Source: Pochonia chlamydosporia 170
Lineage: Eukaryota > Ascomycota > Sordariomycetes > Hypocreales > Clavicipitaceae
Length of the DNA stretch: 64,000 nt
Direction of reading: 5' to 3'
Assembly (NCBI RefSeq): GCF_001653235.2
Contig: NC_035793.1
Span: 3,658,001-3,722,000 of the forward strand
This document shows, piece by piece, positions 22,923 to 35,045 of this stretch (the stretch's first letter is position 1; every line of letters starts with the position of its first letter). A model generated the notes under the pieces. It saw only the letters and a program-made list of their open reading frames with translations. It had not been told where the DNA came from and did no database searches. A program made the position numbers and the translations under genes.

Positions 22923-25029
22923 ATGTTGGACACTTTCGAAATCATCACCACCAACGGCGTGGTCCTTTGGTCAAGGACATATGCCCCCATCAACTCGTCT
23001 ATTGTGAACAACTTCATTTCCGACACATTCATTGAAGAAAAAAGTGGCAGTTCAGCATTGAGGGACTCGCAGTCGGCTGCGACAAATCCTCCATACAAGT
23101 ACGACCAACACACTCTAAAATGGACCGTGGTAAAGGAACTGGGCGTCATCTTTGTGGTAAGTACGCTGTTGCAACTCCAATATTCTCTACCAGGATCGCA
23201 ATTAGGTCGTTGCTTTTTGCTTACATACCGCTTTCCCAGGCTGTCTATCGATCTCTGCTACACCTGTCATGGGTCGATAAGCTTGTCGACAATATCAAGA
23301 CCATCTTTGTCAATCTGTACGGAGAGCAGCTCAAGAAACCACATACAACTGTTGTTGAGTGTACCGGATTCGATAACTACTTTGACCAACAACTACACGA
23401 GCTTGATACCTCGACCGCATCTAATCCGAAAGCGCAACCTGCCGGGTCCTACGGCGACAGCCGCTCTGTTGCTGGCCTGACGTACCGGGGGCGCAATGTC
23501 AATGGCGGGCAGGACGAAGGGTTTTCAAACGATTCGAGCCCTGTACTTACACCTAATACTTCACGGCCGTCTACTCCAGGCACCAACAACTTGTTAGTGG
23601 CCAAAGCTGGCCCAGTCGCAAAAATGTCTAGGCGAGCCCGCAAGGCCAAACACTCCACATCTGCACCAGCATCCTCAGGAGACGAAGCCTCAAGTAAACA
23701 GAAGAAGGGCGCCAAGGGACCCAAGAAGGGACGGAAGTGGGATGCAGACGGCTTTGCCGACGAAGACGATACAGATGTGCAACTCGACTATTCCGCCAAC
23801 CCTACGAGTGACCCGGAGGCAGACACCGTAGGCCGCTCCAGCGCTTTGGACGCTGTTGACGCATCAACATGGGGAACGTCTACCAGGGGTAAATTCGTTC
23901 TAAAGGACCTTGGAGATGAAGTTCACAGCATGCTTGCCTCTGCAGAAGCTGAAAAGGCCGCTGCAGCAGCCAAGTCAGAAACCAGGTCTGGTCTCTTAGG
24001 CACAGGAGTCAATGCCCTCAGTGGCATGTTCCGAAACGTTGTTGGAGGCAAGACCCTGACCAAGGAGGATCTCGACAAGGCTATGAAGGGAATGGAAGAG
24101 CATCTTCTACGCAAGAACGTAGCCCGTGAAGCTGCTGTGCGTCTCTGCGAAGGAGTCGAAAAGGAGCTCGTCGGCGTCAAGACTGGCAACTTTGAAAGCA
24201 TCACCTCCAAGATTCAAACCGCCATGGAATCTTCTCTGACCAAAATGCTTACACCTACCTCATCTCTCGATCTCCTCCGCGATATCGACTCCGTCACTGC
24301 ACCTCCCGCCACTTCACTCCGCAAAGCCCGCCCTTATGTCATCTCCATCGTCGGTGTCAACGGGGTAGGTAAATCCACCAATCTCTCCAAGATCTGCTTC
24401 TTCCTCCTCCAAAACAAATACAAGGTCCTCATTGCTGCGGGCGACACCTTCCGATCAGGAGCCGTCGAGCAACTGGCAGTTCATGTTCGCAACCTCAAGG
24501 AATTGACTGTCCGAGAGGGCGGGCAAGTTGAGCTGTACCAGAAGGGATACGGCAAGGATGCCGCGACTGTGGCCAAGGACGCAGTGTCCCATGCTGCGCA
24601 AGAGGGCTTTGACGTTGTGCTTATTGATACGGCGGGCCGACGGCACAACGATCAGCGACTGATGTCTTCATTGGAGAAATTCGCCAAGTTTGCTCAGCCA
24701 GACAAGATTCTCATGGTTGGCGAGGTATGTCTTTTGCTTTGCTGACGCCCCCTTTGATCCAATCAAAACCTAACACTCTCTAGGCTCTTGTAGGGACAGA
24801 CTCTGTCGCCCAAGCTCGCAACTTCAACGCGGCATTCGGCTCGGTCCGCACCCTCGATGGCTTCATCATCTCCAAGTGCGACACTGTAGGCGACATGGTC
24901 GGCACTCTAGTCAGTCTCGTCCACGCTACCAACGTGCCGGTCCTGTTTGTCGGTGTAGGACAGCATTATTCCGACTTGAGAAATTTCAGTGTTAAATGGG
25001 CTGTGGAGAAGTTGTTGAGTAGTAATTAA
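22923..25029 (+). CDS. SRP101: Signal recognition particle receptor subunit alpha (SR-alpha, FtsY-like GTPase)
   Basis: Three exons, 22923-23156, 23240-24724 and 24784-25029, with introns of 83 and 59 nt, give 654 aa. The N-terminal SRX longin domain starts MLDTFEIITTNGVVLWS and runs to about residue 135. A Lys-rich, charged linker follows (RRARKAKHS...KKGAKGPKKGRKWD, about 200-260), then the four-helix N domain and the SRP GTPase domain. G1 is GVNGVGKSTN near 450, followed by GDTFRSGAVEQL; G3 is DTAGRRHND near 541; G4 is SKCD near 603. The C-terminal ending SDLRNFSVKWAVEKLL is typical. It docks SRP-ribosome complexes at the ER membrane together with SR-beta. Start context ACCATGTTGG fits. 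Confidence 0.96.
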
Positions 25030-25800
25030 GTAGACCTTGTAATGGATGTGAATACCCAAAGTATAGTTGGAGTAGGACCAATGTTAGCATGATGGATGAA
25101 TGTCTCCCCAACACGGAATAGGTCACACATTGTACTGTCGATGTGAAACGTACAATGGCACACATACAATGGCAATTGGAGTGTAGATTATTACTATGTA
25201 CCGGCTCTAGCCACAGACCATCTCCAACGAGTGTCCAGTTTTTTCACCCTTCCACATTCGCTATGCATAAGAAACGACAAGGACATACATAAGAAACAAG
25301 AAACAAGTTTAAAAAGGGTAGCTCGTTTAGAATGGTATCGAAGAATAAAAATGCAAACGCAAAATCCTCCACCATTCAACAGACGCTGTAGAACATCATG
25401 TATACTTTCTTTTCTTTTTTTCTGTTGATTTTCTGCTGTGCTTTCTTTTCAATCTGTGGTTCTCGTCTGCGGCCGGCCGTTTCCTTTTTCAACGCGCGAA
25501 TCGATAAAATAACATCCAAAGGGGGGGTATCTTTCTAGGGGTAGGATTCGCAGTCTGGTGTAAGAGCCATTTCTTCAAACAAGTGCGTCGCAATCAAGCA
25601 CATATACATATAATAAGCCAGCCCATTTTACTTGCTGAAATAGAAAGACAAAGGAAAAAGGAAAAAGTTTGGTAATAAAAAACAGTTGTAGCAGTTGTGT
25701 AATCATATGATCCCAGTTGCTCCAGTCATGCCAGCCAGCCCCTCAATAGGTTTTATCCGCCAGTCGTTCGTTATATTTGGGAATACAGAAATGTATGGGC
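25030..25800. other. Intergenic between convergent genes
   Basis: This 771-bp region contains the 3' UTRs of the SRP receptor gene (plus) and the coiled-coil gene (minus). It is A/T-rich with homopolymer runs. No gene was recognised. Confidence 0.6.
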
Positions 25801-28800
25801 TCAGTCTTCTTCGAAGAAATCATGATCATCAAAGTCGCCAGGTTGAGCGTCGGAATCATATCCGCTCTGGCGCATCATAGGCGGCGTTCTGGGTTGTTCA
25901 GCACGCTCTTGGTGACGTGGGGGTGTATTGGGGCCGGCTGGCATTTTCTCTGACCTTCGAGAGCTGTTGGACTCTCTTCGGTCACGATCCAGGGAGCTGC
26001 TTCCTTGTGCGGTGTAGCGACGACCGGTACTAGAGAAAGCAGTGGGCTGCGGTCTGTTGTCTGAAGTTGGTGTTTGCCGCAGACCAGAGGCTGGGGGTGT
26101 CAAGAGCCCGCTGAGCAAACTGTTTTGGGATGATGGGCCACTTCTGCTCTTAGAAGGCGTGGCATTGCTTCCGCCAGCTGGCGAACTCAAGACTCCAGAA
26201 ATGGTACGGAAGCTTGGCTGGCTTGATTTACGCCAGTTTCCCCAAGCAGCAGCAATTGGCCCAATGGTCTGAGCAACACGGGGTGTGGCGGCCTGGATGC
26301 TTTGGGCAATGTTGGGCAAGCTGATAGCTGAACCTCCGTTCATTGCCCTCTCCCGTTCCTGCTCTTCCATTTGCAGATTCGCCTTGAGTCTGATGGCCGC
26401 GTCCTTGACGGTATCACGGTCATAGTGGTCGCCAGATAGAGCCGTGATGATGTCTTGGAGATCACCGTGTCTCACAGCAAGGAGCTCACGCAGCCAGCTG
26501 ATTTCATCATCACGCTTTGAAATCTTGACAGAAGCGTCAGGGTCAGCCTTGGAAAGGGTCTGCTCAAGCTCCTCAATTCGCTGTTCGCGGGCCTGAAGCT
26601 GCTCCTGAAGAACCATGATGGACTCTCGAAGAGCCTGAGGGGAGATCTTCTCGGGCGCCTCAAGCGATTTCGACACCTGTCTGGGTTGAGAAACGATGGC
26701 TGCGGCCGCAGGCTCGATTCCAGCCGACTTAGCTGCAGCCGCGGCGGCAGCGGCAGCTTCCTTGGCAATCTCCAACTTGTCTTCGAGATGCATAATGCGA
26801 TCCTGAAGGTGCTCAATCTTTGAGGATGAGAGACTGAGTCGCTCGAGGAGTTGTTGTTCGGTACGAGAGGCATCCTCGTTCGCGTTGTTGACGCGGCGTT
26901 CGTATCGGGCTTGCAAATCTTCGATCTCATTCTGGTGTTTGCGTTCAGCTGCCTCCAGCTCTGCAGCCTTGGTGGCTTGGGCGTCCTCCAGCAGCATCTC
27001 ATTCTGGGCCTTGGCGGTGTCGGCCTCAAGTTTGACGTGGTCGAGCTCGGTTCGGAGCTTGGAGTTCTGCTCCTCTAGTTCCTCGCGAATGACGTTGACC
27101 TGGTTGTTTGCGGCATCAATTTCGGTTTGCAGAGACATGCGAGTTCGCTTGACTTCGCTGGCGCCCGACTCTCTTGCTTCCTCAAACTCACGCTGGTAGC
27201 GCGAAGCAGCTTGTTGCAGCTTGTGGTTCTCGGTTCGGAGCTCGCCCAGCAAGATTTCCAGACGTTTGCATTCGTTGACGGCTCGCATGCCGGATCTCTC
27301 ATTCTCTTGCAGACGTTCCATTTCCACTTCTAGTCGCTCGCGAGTCTTGGCCTCGGCCTGTAATCTAGCCTCGAGGACCTCTTGTCTAGCCAACATAGCC
27401 TGGTCCTTCTTGATGTGGCGAGCATTTTCCTCGGCGACCTCTCGAGCAGCCTTGCCCATGTCTTCCTGCAGGGACAAGAACTTGGACCGCCATGATTCAC
27501 GAAGTCTCTCATTCTCTTCAAGCTGGGCAGTGAGCGTGTTAAGCGACTTCTGCAAGTGCTTATTCTCATTCATAGTATGAGCGAGCTCCCCAGCATGGCG
27601 TCGTGCAGTCTCATCGGCTCTCTCCGCTTCTGCTCGCCAGTGGTTGTTGTCCTGTCGAACTGCCTTCAAGTCGGCGTCCAGAACATTGAACTTGTTCGTC
27701 ATTTCGGTTTGAGTCTTGGTCGAGTTGGTTTGGGCAGCCTCGAGAAGGGTCATGCGCATAGCATTCTTGCCGCCAGACTGCTCAAGAGTCTTGATTCTCG
27801 TGTCCTTCTCGTCAACCACATCGCGAAGGCGACTCTCTTCCTCGGAGGAAATTCGAAGAAGTCGTTGCACTTCCGAGAGTCTATCTTCAGCAGCGCGACG
27901 GTTCTTGACTTCTTCCTCATTCTTATCTTCTTGAAGTCTCAGGCGTTCTTCAAGATCTGCGACTCTTTGATCAAAGACGCTGCGGTTGATAATTTCCACC
28001 TCCACACGCGTCTCGGCAGCTTGGAGTTTTCGGTTCAACTCCGCCCCGGCATCTTCCGCCGCACGACGTTCAGCGATTTCCTTCTCCGACTTCTTTTGCT
28101 CGTTGGAGAGTCGTTCTGCAAGATCCATCATCATAGACTGAAGCTCATTGATCTTGTGCTGGGCGTGCTCATCGGGGCCGGGAGTAAGTAGCTCGCGATC
28201 TCTTGCTGCGCTTTCCTTGTCTTCGCTCGACATTGAAGCCTTCAGACTGGCCGTCAAATGCTCCTTCATTTCCTCGAGCGCCTGCATGACCGCGGAGTGG
28301 TCATTCACTGGCAACTCTTTTTCAGCAGCGGGGGCAAGAGGCTGATTGCGCTGTTGGGCAGCAAAGGCTTCGGTAACAGCCAAGCGGATATGTTCCATTC
28401 TGCGGTCACGACGGGGGCTCATAGAGCGTTGGGGAGCAGGCTCTTCATCCTCGTCGTCGGCGTCGCTCTCCTGCATGTCGCCCGATATGCTGCGAACCTC
28501 ACGCCTCGTTGACTGGTTGCGGCGATTCTTGGCAGAGATGCTGTCTTGGATAGCAGCCAGCGTCCTCTCAAGAGGTTCCAGTCGGGAAGCCAATAATGTG
28601 CCAACGACCTCATTGACCCTGCCATCAAAGAAGTGAGCTCGGTTTTCCAGCTTGTCATGTTCGTCTTCGGTGAAAGCGCCTTCCCAGTCACTAGCCTGTT
28701 CACTTGCAATCTCAGGGTCGTCGAACTCGTTGGCGGGCTCTGGAGAGCGCGGGCTGATAGGCGGATCTACAAATGGATCTTCCAACTCGGTGCTCAGCAT

Positions 28801-31800
28801 GGGGGTGGAAGTGGGAATAGCATTGAATTGGCGAGGAGTAGAGCTTGTGCCATCCCCGGAGAACTGCTGAGCCGGCTGCTGAAGTACTTCAACAGGGGGG
28901 AATTTCAATCCATCAGCCAGCTGCGACTGCCAGTTCGAATTCTCCAGCGTCTTGTTGACGCCCATGGAAGGATCTGTCTCCATTTGCTGCATGACTGCAT
29001 CGATTTCTTCGAATGTCATCTCGCGATCATCGCCAACATCTACCAAAGGCTGATCTTGTGAGACTGCGGGAGCAGTATCCGCCACTGGCATCGAGACCGG
29101 TTTGGGTTCATTCTCAATCGACTGAACAATACCAGGCTCTTGAACAGGAACCGGCGACTGGGGCTTAGCAAATCGCGATGCGGCAAGACCTCTAGGCTTG
29201 GGAGTGAGTTTAACACGGGGAGCCTGAGCCTGAGGCGTAGGTTCTTCGCTGACGGCTTCTTGTACTGGTGTTTCCTGAGCAGAATCTCTTTCCTTGTCAC
29301 TGCCATTTATGCTGCTTGGCAGTTGGGCGGCAGGGGACGCTCCCCCGGGAATAAAAGGCATAGCTGTGGCCGAGAGCGACTTACGTTCTTCGCTTCCTTT
29401 GCCCTTGTTTCTGAATATTCCAGTCGGCGGGAGCTCTTGAGATGCAACCGTGGGATCGAACTCAAAGTGTGAAAAGTTTCTGGCCATCTGTTCGGCAGGT
29501 GATGTTTCAGACGGAGCAGCCGTGGTTGCCTTGGTATCAATTTGATCTGAAGTAATGATTGAAGACAGTGAAGTGTCCCCAGGTTGGGTCTGGTCACCAT
29601 CCACGGACCCATCTTCTGCGGCGCTGTGACTATCATCCTTCACGCCGTTAGATTCATCAGGTTTGCTGCCCTCGTCCTCCTCATCGGGTCGAGCAGCAAA
29701 CGTAGGCATTGAATCACCATCCGGGACCGCACTCTTGGCACGTTTGACTCTGGATTCATCAGCCAAGCGGCCATCAGGGCCATCTTGAGGCCCATCCTCC
29801 TCCTTAGGATGGGGAGATTGGGCAGACGATCTGCTAGAAGGTCTGATGATAGGAATGGCCTTGGATTTCTTTGCGGGGGGAACAATGTCCTGGGCAGGAA
29901 TGGAAATGTTGCCAAAGATGGAATCTTGGCGCGCAGTGTGACCGCGTCCGAGGCTGGAGCCACCACCAAGCGACTGGAAAGGAGTAAATGACGGGGCATC
30001 TGGTCGGAACTTTGGTCCAGATGAGGAAAAGCTGAAGACACCTTGACCAGGAGAAAACGATGGTGCGCTGGCGTGCATCTTGGAAGCGCCGAACTGTGGC
30101 ACGGGATTAATTGTCTCCAAGGGCTGTGTGCTGTCGCTACCAATGCCGGCTTGGAACACAGCCGGCTGGAAGCCACCTGCTGAGAAGTTGTACATGCTGC
30201 CTGGAGTGAACGAGCTCGTGGGGTTGAATTTGAATTCGGGAGCCTGGACATTGAGCTTGGACATGGATGGTTTGCTGCCATGACTGGATCGTCTCGTGCT
30301 GCTAGCAACAGACTCCTGCTCTTGCCAGGGGTTGCTAACAGTGGACAAGGACTTTTGGTGTTGTCCAAAGGCAGCCTCGAAATCGAAATTTTGTACGGGC
30401 GTGCCCAAGTTGCTGGGGTTCGTCTCGATCTCTTCGGCTTCATTCTCATCTCTCTGTGTCTCTGGAAGCTCTTTCAAGGAACCCAGTTGACCAAGGCCAC
30501 GCTCATCAAGTTGTTCTTGGTAAAAGGTCTGCGTCAATGAATGTCCCCTAGAGTGAGGTCTGGGATGGTGCAACTCCATTGGCTTGCCGGGTTCATTAGC
30601 AAAACGTTCGGCTATCGTAAGGCCTTGTGATGAGGCATCCCGGTTATGCATCGGGGCAAAAGGCTTAGTCTCCGCTGATTGGGGATTGTAGTCTTCGTGT
30701 TCCAGCTGATTTCGAAGCTGCTCTTCCAGATGATATTCGGCATCTTCAATTTCGGCTTGCAAGTTGTCGCCGTTGTGCATAGTTGGCTCTGGAGTCTTGG
30801 ATGGGCTCTTGCTCAAATTTTCCTCATCATCCTCTCGCACATCCTGCAGGCGTGGAGAAGCAATTGACGCCATTTGCTGAGGGAAATACTGTAAAGATTG
30901 ATGACGCTGGTGCGGGTTGAATCCAGGGCTGGCAGTCTGTTGCAGGCCATCAAGGCCATAGGGTGACTGGGGCGAGAGAATGCCATTAAGGTTGGCCAGT
31001 GGTGAATCAGTGCGGCTCAATCCTTGCAAAATGCCAGCCGGGTTTGACCAACCTTGCGACTGGGCAAGTTGGAAAGGCGAGTTTCCAGTTGGCAAAGAAA
31101 TCGACTGCCGAGGGTTGAATTTTCCAGGAGCAAATGGCACTGGAGATGAGCCAGGTGGCAGACCCGGGCTCGCGGATGCTGGGAGGAACTGTGCAGGGAA
31201 TGGGTAACTCGGGAGTCCGTGGTTGCTGGAAGCCGAAGATGTTGGGATGGGGGGAGAAAAAGGCAGAGATGGATACTGCACTGAAGCCTGTCTGGATGGA
31301 TTGGTCGTTGGCGGAGAAATTGAAGGCTCTGGGGGTTCCTCCTCGGCAAATGAAACACCTAGGGCTCGTAGTTTTGCTTCCTGAAGCTCATCGACATAGT
31401 TCTTCCATGCTAGAGAGAGGAATTAGTAGCTGTTCTATAAGAAGATTGTAAATAAACGCACCATTCAAGTCAGGCAACAAGACTTTGAAACTTCTTTCTG
31501 ACCTCTCGCGGACCATATCAGCATCCGTAGGCCAATCTTCTCTGCTCTGAGAGTCATCTGTGCCAGGAGGCTGATATCCTTCAACCAGGAGATCAAACCC
31601 TTCAACGCTGTAGCCAAGCTCTTTCCATGAGGAAAACATTTTTTCCACATCTTCAGGTCTAAGGGGCATGGGAGCGCCGCCTGCACGACCACGCTGGTCG
31701 TCCCGGGGTACTAGAACCATGATGTTCTTGCCCTTCCACGGAATTTTCTTCTTGATTCGAGGAGTCATCGCAGGCTCTTTGGGCAATGGCTTTTCCTTGT

Positions 31801-32728
31801 TCTTAATGGGGGTTGAAGGGAGCTTAACCTCTCCGTTTGTCTTTTCAGTTCCGATGTCTTCGGGGATCCCTCCCGTCGCACTCTCCTCCTGGGACTCAAT
31901 AGGAGAAGCATCATCTCGTGTGAGATCAACCTCGCGAGAGGTCTGTTGAAGCTCTGCGTCAGACATGTTGCTGATGTTTTTACCCGCTGCTAACTCAGAA
32001 AGTTCTTCGGGTTTCAAAGTTTCAATACTTGATCGTCGTCGTGGGTGACGAGACGACGATTTGCGCGACGATGGCTTTGGCTTCTGGACAGCCCTCGGGG
32101 TTCGGGGATCGCTGTCGTCGAACCAAGCTAATTGTGAGCCGCTCAATGAAGAGTGCTCGCTGTCGCTTCCGTCGCTGAACCAATGTCTTGGTTCAGCGTT
32201 TACTACACCAGTGGTGTGAGTACGAATCCAATCCTCAGTGAGGCCCCTATGTTGTCTCCTAGCCCGATTGGCGAGAACGGCAGCAGCAGCACTGATGGTT
32301 GTCTGTGGCTGTTGCTCAATGGGGTCTTCTCCTGGCTGCGGTCGCAGAAAAGGGGTGTCGATGTTCAAGTGATGGATTGGCGAATCGTCTGAAGGCTCAC
32401 TGCTGAAGCTCTGCCGACGTAGATTGTGGTCGGTTCGAGGATACGGGGAACCCCAGCTAGCAGTACCAAATTGATTCTCTTCACCAAACTCAGAAGGCGG
32501 AGTTCTCAAAAGTTGCGCAACCCGTCCAGGTAACTTGGGCGCGGGAAGCGGAGGGAGGGCTGGAGAAGACTCAATATCTTCTTCCTCGCCGTCAGCTGTA
32601 GACGCGGTCGACAAGGCTGGGGAACTCGGTGATTGATGTCGAGACCGATGTTCTCCAGTTCCTTCCTGTGCAGATGCACGAGGAGCAGGAGTTGTCGAGG
32701 CAATTGATGGCGACGTCTTTACAAGCAC
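25801..32728 (-). CDS. Very large coiled-coil protein, disordered N-terminus (5' exon unresolved)
   Basis: Two exons are clear: 32728-31462 and 31409-25801, joined in frame over a 52-nt intron, giving at least 2290 aa. The first codon at 32728 is GTG directly after a CAATAG acceptor, so a short upstream exon with the ATG is missing. One option is ATG at about 32922 spliced after ten codons. Residues 1-300 are Ser/Pro-rich. A conserved block IPWKGKNIMVLVPRDD and EKMFSSWKELGYSVEGFDL lies near 330-400. A Pro/Ser/Gln-rich stretch reaches about 1300. A long coiled coil with heptads and many Glu/Arg/Gln follows to about 2050, then the conserved WLRELLAVRHGDLQDII and an acidic end (DFDDHDFFEED). Such proteins are sometimes labelled myosin-like in databases, but there is no motor domain. 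A structural, septal, spindle-pole or polarity role is possible; function unknown. Confidence 0.82.
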
Positions 32729-34931
32729 CTATTGCGCGCACACAAAAGCATTGGTTAGCTTGTGAAATTTATTTGTTTCGATTAAAAAAAAATTCCATCT
32801 TCAACTCCCAGGCAAGGAAGAGCTTCTTCGTGCTCAGCAAGTTATCGAATCCAGATGCGACAAGCAAAAAGTTCCAGCCACCCCCAAGTATACTTGTTCT
32901 GTGTGCTCGATTCTTGCATGCATGCCTGAGCTTCAATGCGCAATCCACAAAAAAAAAATTGCCAGCTTACCAAGTGAGATTCAGCGCAGACGATGATCCC
33001 GTCGCCTGCAACTGATTCTCTTTTTTATTTTCCCTCACAAATTCGACTCCGTGACGTGCACTTTCTCGAAGGCAGGTTGCGCAGGCCGTCGTCGGGAGGT
33101 GGGTTGACTTTTGACGGTGACGCGACGCGTTTTCCCGCCAAAGATTCCACTCTCAAGGAAAGGGGGCGGGTCGACGGAAAGCCAGACCTGGAGGGTCCTC
33201 TGGAGTTCGGGGGCGGTTCGTGGGTGGGAAAATGGGTTCCTGGCGCTGCCTCCGTAAAGGGGTATTATTAAAAGGACGGCGACAGCATCAGAAAACGAAC
33301 GGCACTGAAACAAACACAAGGACGGGTCGATGCGGCCGGACACATCGGAGGTCGAAGATGTCGGGAAGCCGGATGGCGAGAGAAGGAGAAGAAGGAAAAA
33401 AGAAGATGATGTAGAAGACTTGACAATTGTAGGGCCCTGGCCAAATGGGAACTTGGAGGTTGGGGGGGCGGCCAGCGACTGGCTGTGGCTCCTTCAGGCC
33501 GGCACTAGGGAACTGGACTTGACCTGACTGGTCTTTGGTCCTGCCAAATTGCCCAACAAGTGCCTGCATGGTCAGTTCAAATTCTCAAGCTCTGCATCAA
33601 CATGCTCTTCAGGAGCGGTTCGCTTTTACTAGAATGCACTCCACACCTGCTAACACAGCTGGCGCCTTTGGTGACCCTAAAATGAACTAATCATGGATAT
33701 GCTCTCCTTCCAGCCAGTTGATTGTCAAGTACACTGGCCTTTCCACGCCAGCGAGAAGCACGAGAAGCGGCATCTCTGTCAGGAGCAAAAGACTGCATGT
33801 ACCACCACGGAGTAGTAAAGGCAAGCATCACCAACGCAAGGGACCTCCTCACCATCAGGCCACCCATCAGCCTTTGTTACAGTGTGCATCCATCCCGAGA
33901 CAGTGAGTAATTTTTTTCTTCCTTTTTTATTCTCCTTCCTTTAACCTCTGGAGCATGGGACGGACAGGGACAGCCAATGCTTTGATGAGCAGGGCCCGCC
34001 CAAATTGGTACATCTTGCTGGTCACGACGTAATCTTGCGGCAAGGGCCCACGATGAAGAGTACATGGGAGGCTGGGATTAGACCGTTAACCACTCACCAG
34101 CCGCACTCGACTGCCCTTGTACTCTTAAACAAGTGTCGGGCTATCAATCCCTCGGTCCTGATTTTCAGATGTACCCTTCCTTGCACTTGAGCTGTTGAAG
34201 TGGCCAAGTTTGATTACCACCAAAGCCATTCCCCAGTCTGCTCAACATATCATTTACTTTTTTTTATTACTTGCATGCCACGGTGCTCATGCTCCGACAA
34301 CGAGCATGAACGACAGACCAAACCAGGGTCACGACGAACACTCACAACCTTGACTGAGATGCCCAGTAGCAATTAGGATGACGTTGCTCCTTCTCCAGCG
34401 TTCGCACATGTCGACATCACCACCCGACGGAATGCATTGGGAGCACGTCCCGACTAGGGATCCCTCGGCGCTGTGCAAGTCCACCTAGTGTCCACCACCT
34501 CCCTATGGGGAAGCGGAAACTCCACAAAAATGTCATGGTCCATCTGCTCCATTAGAAACTGGCTGATGTGGCCTGTAGAGGTTGGGTTCGGTCTGGGTGG
34601 CAGAAGGTCAATGGCCGCACCCGAGTCCAGACACCACAGTCCATGTCGGGAGCTAGGTGCCCGACTGGGTCTGCCTTTCCCGTCCTACAGAGCTCACAGT
34701 GACCTCCGGCGAACCATGAGCAGCGAGTACCTTGGTAGTTGGGGATGGCTGGTCTTTTAGGTTTGGCTTGTGGCGTCTGTCTTTCGCGTGGAACTGCAGG
34801 GAGATCAGGTACCTGGAAGGCTATCTGTGTAAACAGATCAGCCATGGTTGAGCTTTTAAAATACCTGACAACAGCTCTCAAAGGATCAGGTTCTGCGAGA
34901 CGTGGCCCAAAGTGGCGACGAAAATTATCTG
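32729..34931. other. Gene-free region left of the transposon
   Basis: This 2.2-kb region contains the 5' end and promoter of the coiled-coil gene and then noncoding sequence. ORFs are short and unrecognised, and base composition is ordinary up to the transposon border. Confidence 0.55.
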
Positions 34932-34940
34932 CCCTGAAAG
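34932..34940. repeat. Target-site duplication, left copy (CCCTGAAAG)
   Basis: The 9-mer CCCTGAAAG directly abuts the left terminal inverted repeat and recurs at 40820-40828 directly after the right one. A 9-bp duplication fits Mutator-like elements. Confidence 0.8.
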
Positions 34941-35045
34941 GAGAGCGCACACAACACGATATTAGCTCAGCTAGTTCATACGACAGTTACTCTAAAGCTC
35001 AACTAACCTGACACGTGCTCCACTGCGCTGTAATTAGCCGCGCTC
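34941..35045 (+). repeat. Left terminal inverted repeat of the transposon
   Basis: It starts GAGAGCGCACAC and contains the core AACACGATATTAGCT, which is found exactly, inverted, in the right end. Further in, CACGTGCTC and GTAATTAGCCGC match CATATGCTC and GTAATTAGGCGC of the other end. Many differences are C-to-T changes, as RIP would produce. Confidence 0.82.

Noticed and set aside
22400..23149. 249-codon minus-strand ORF
   Set aside because: It overlaps the SRP receptor start on the opposite strand and the YIF1 promoter, and its translation has no recognisable features.
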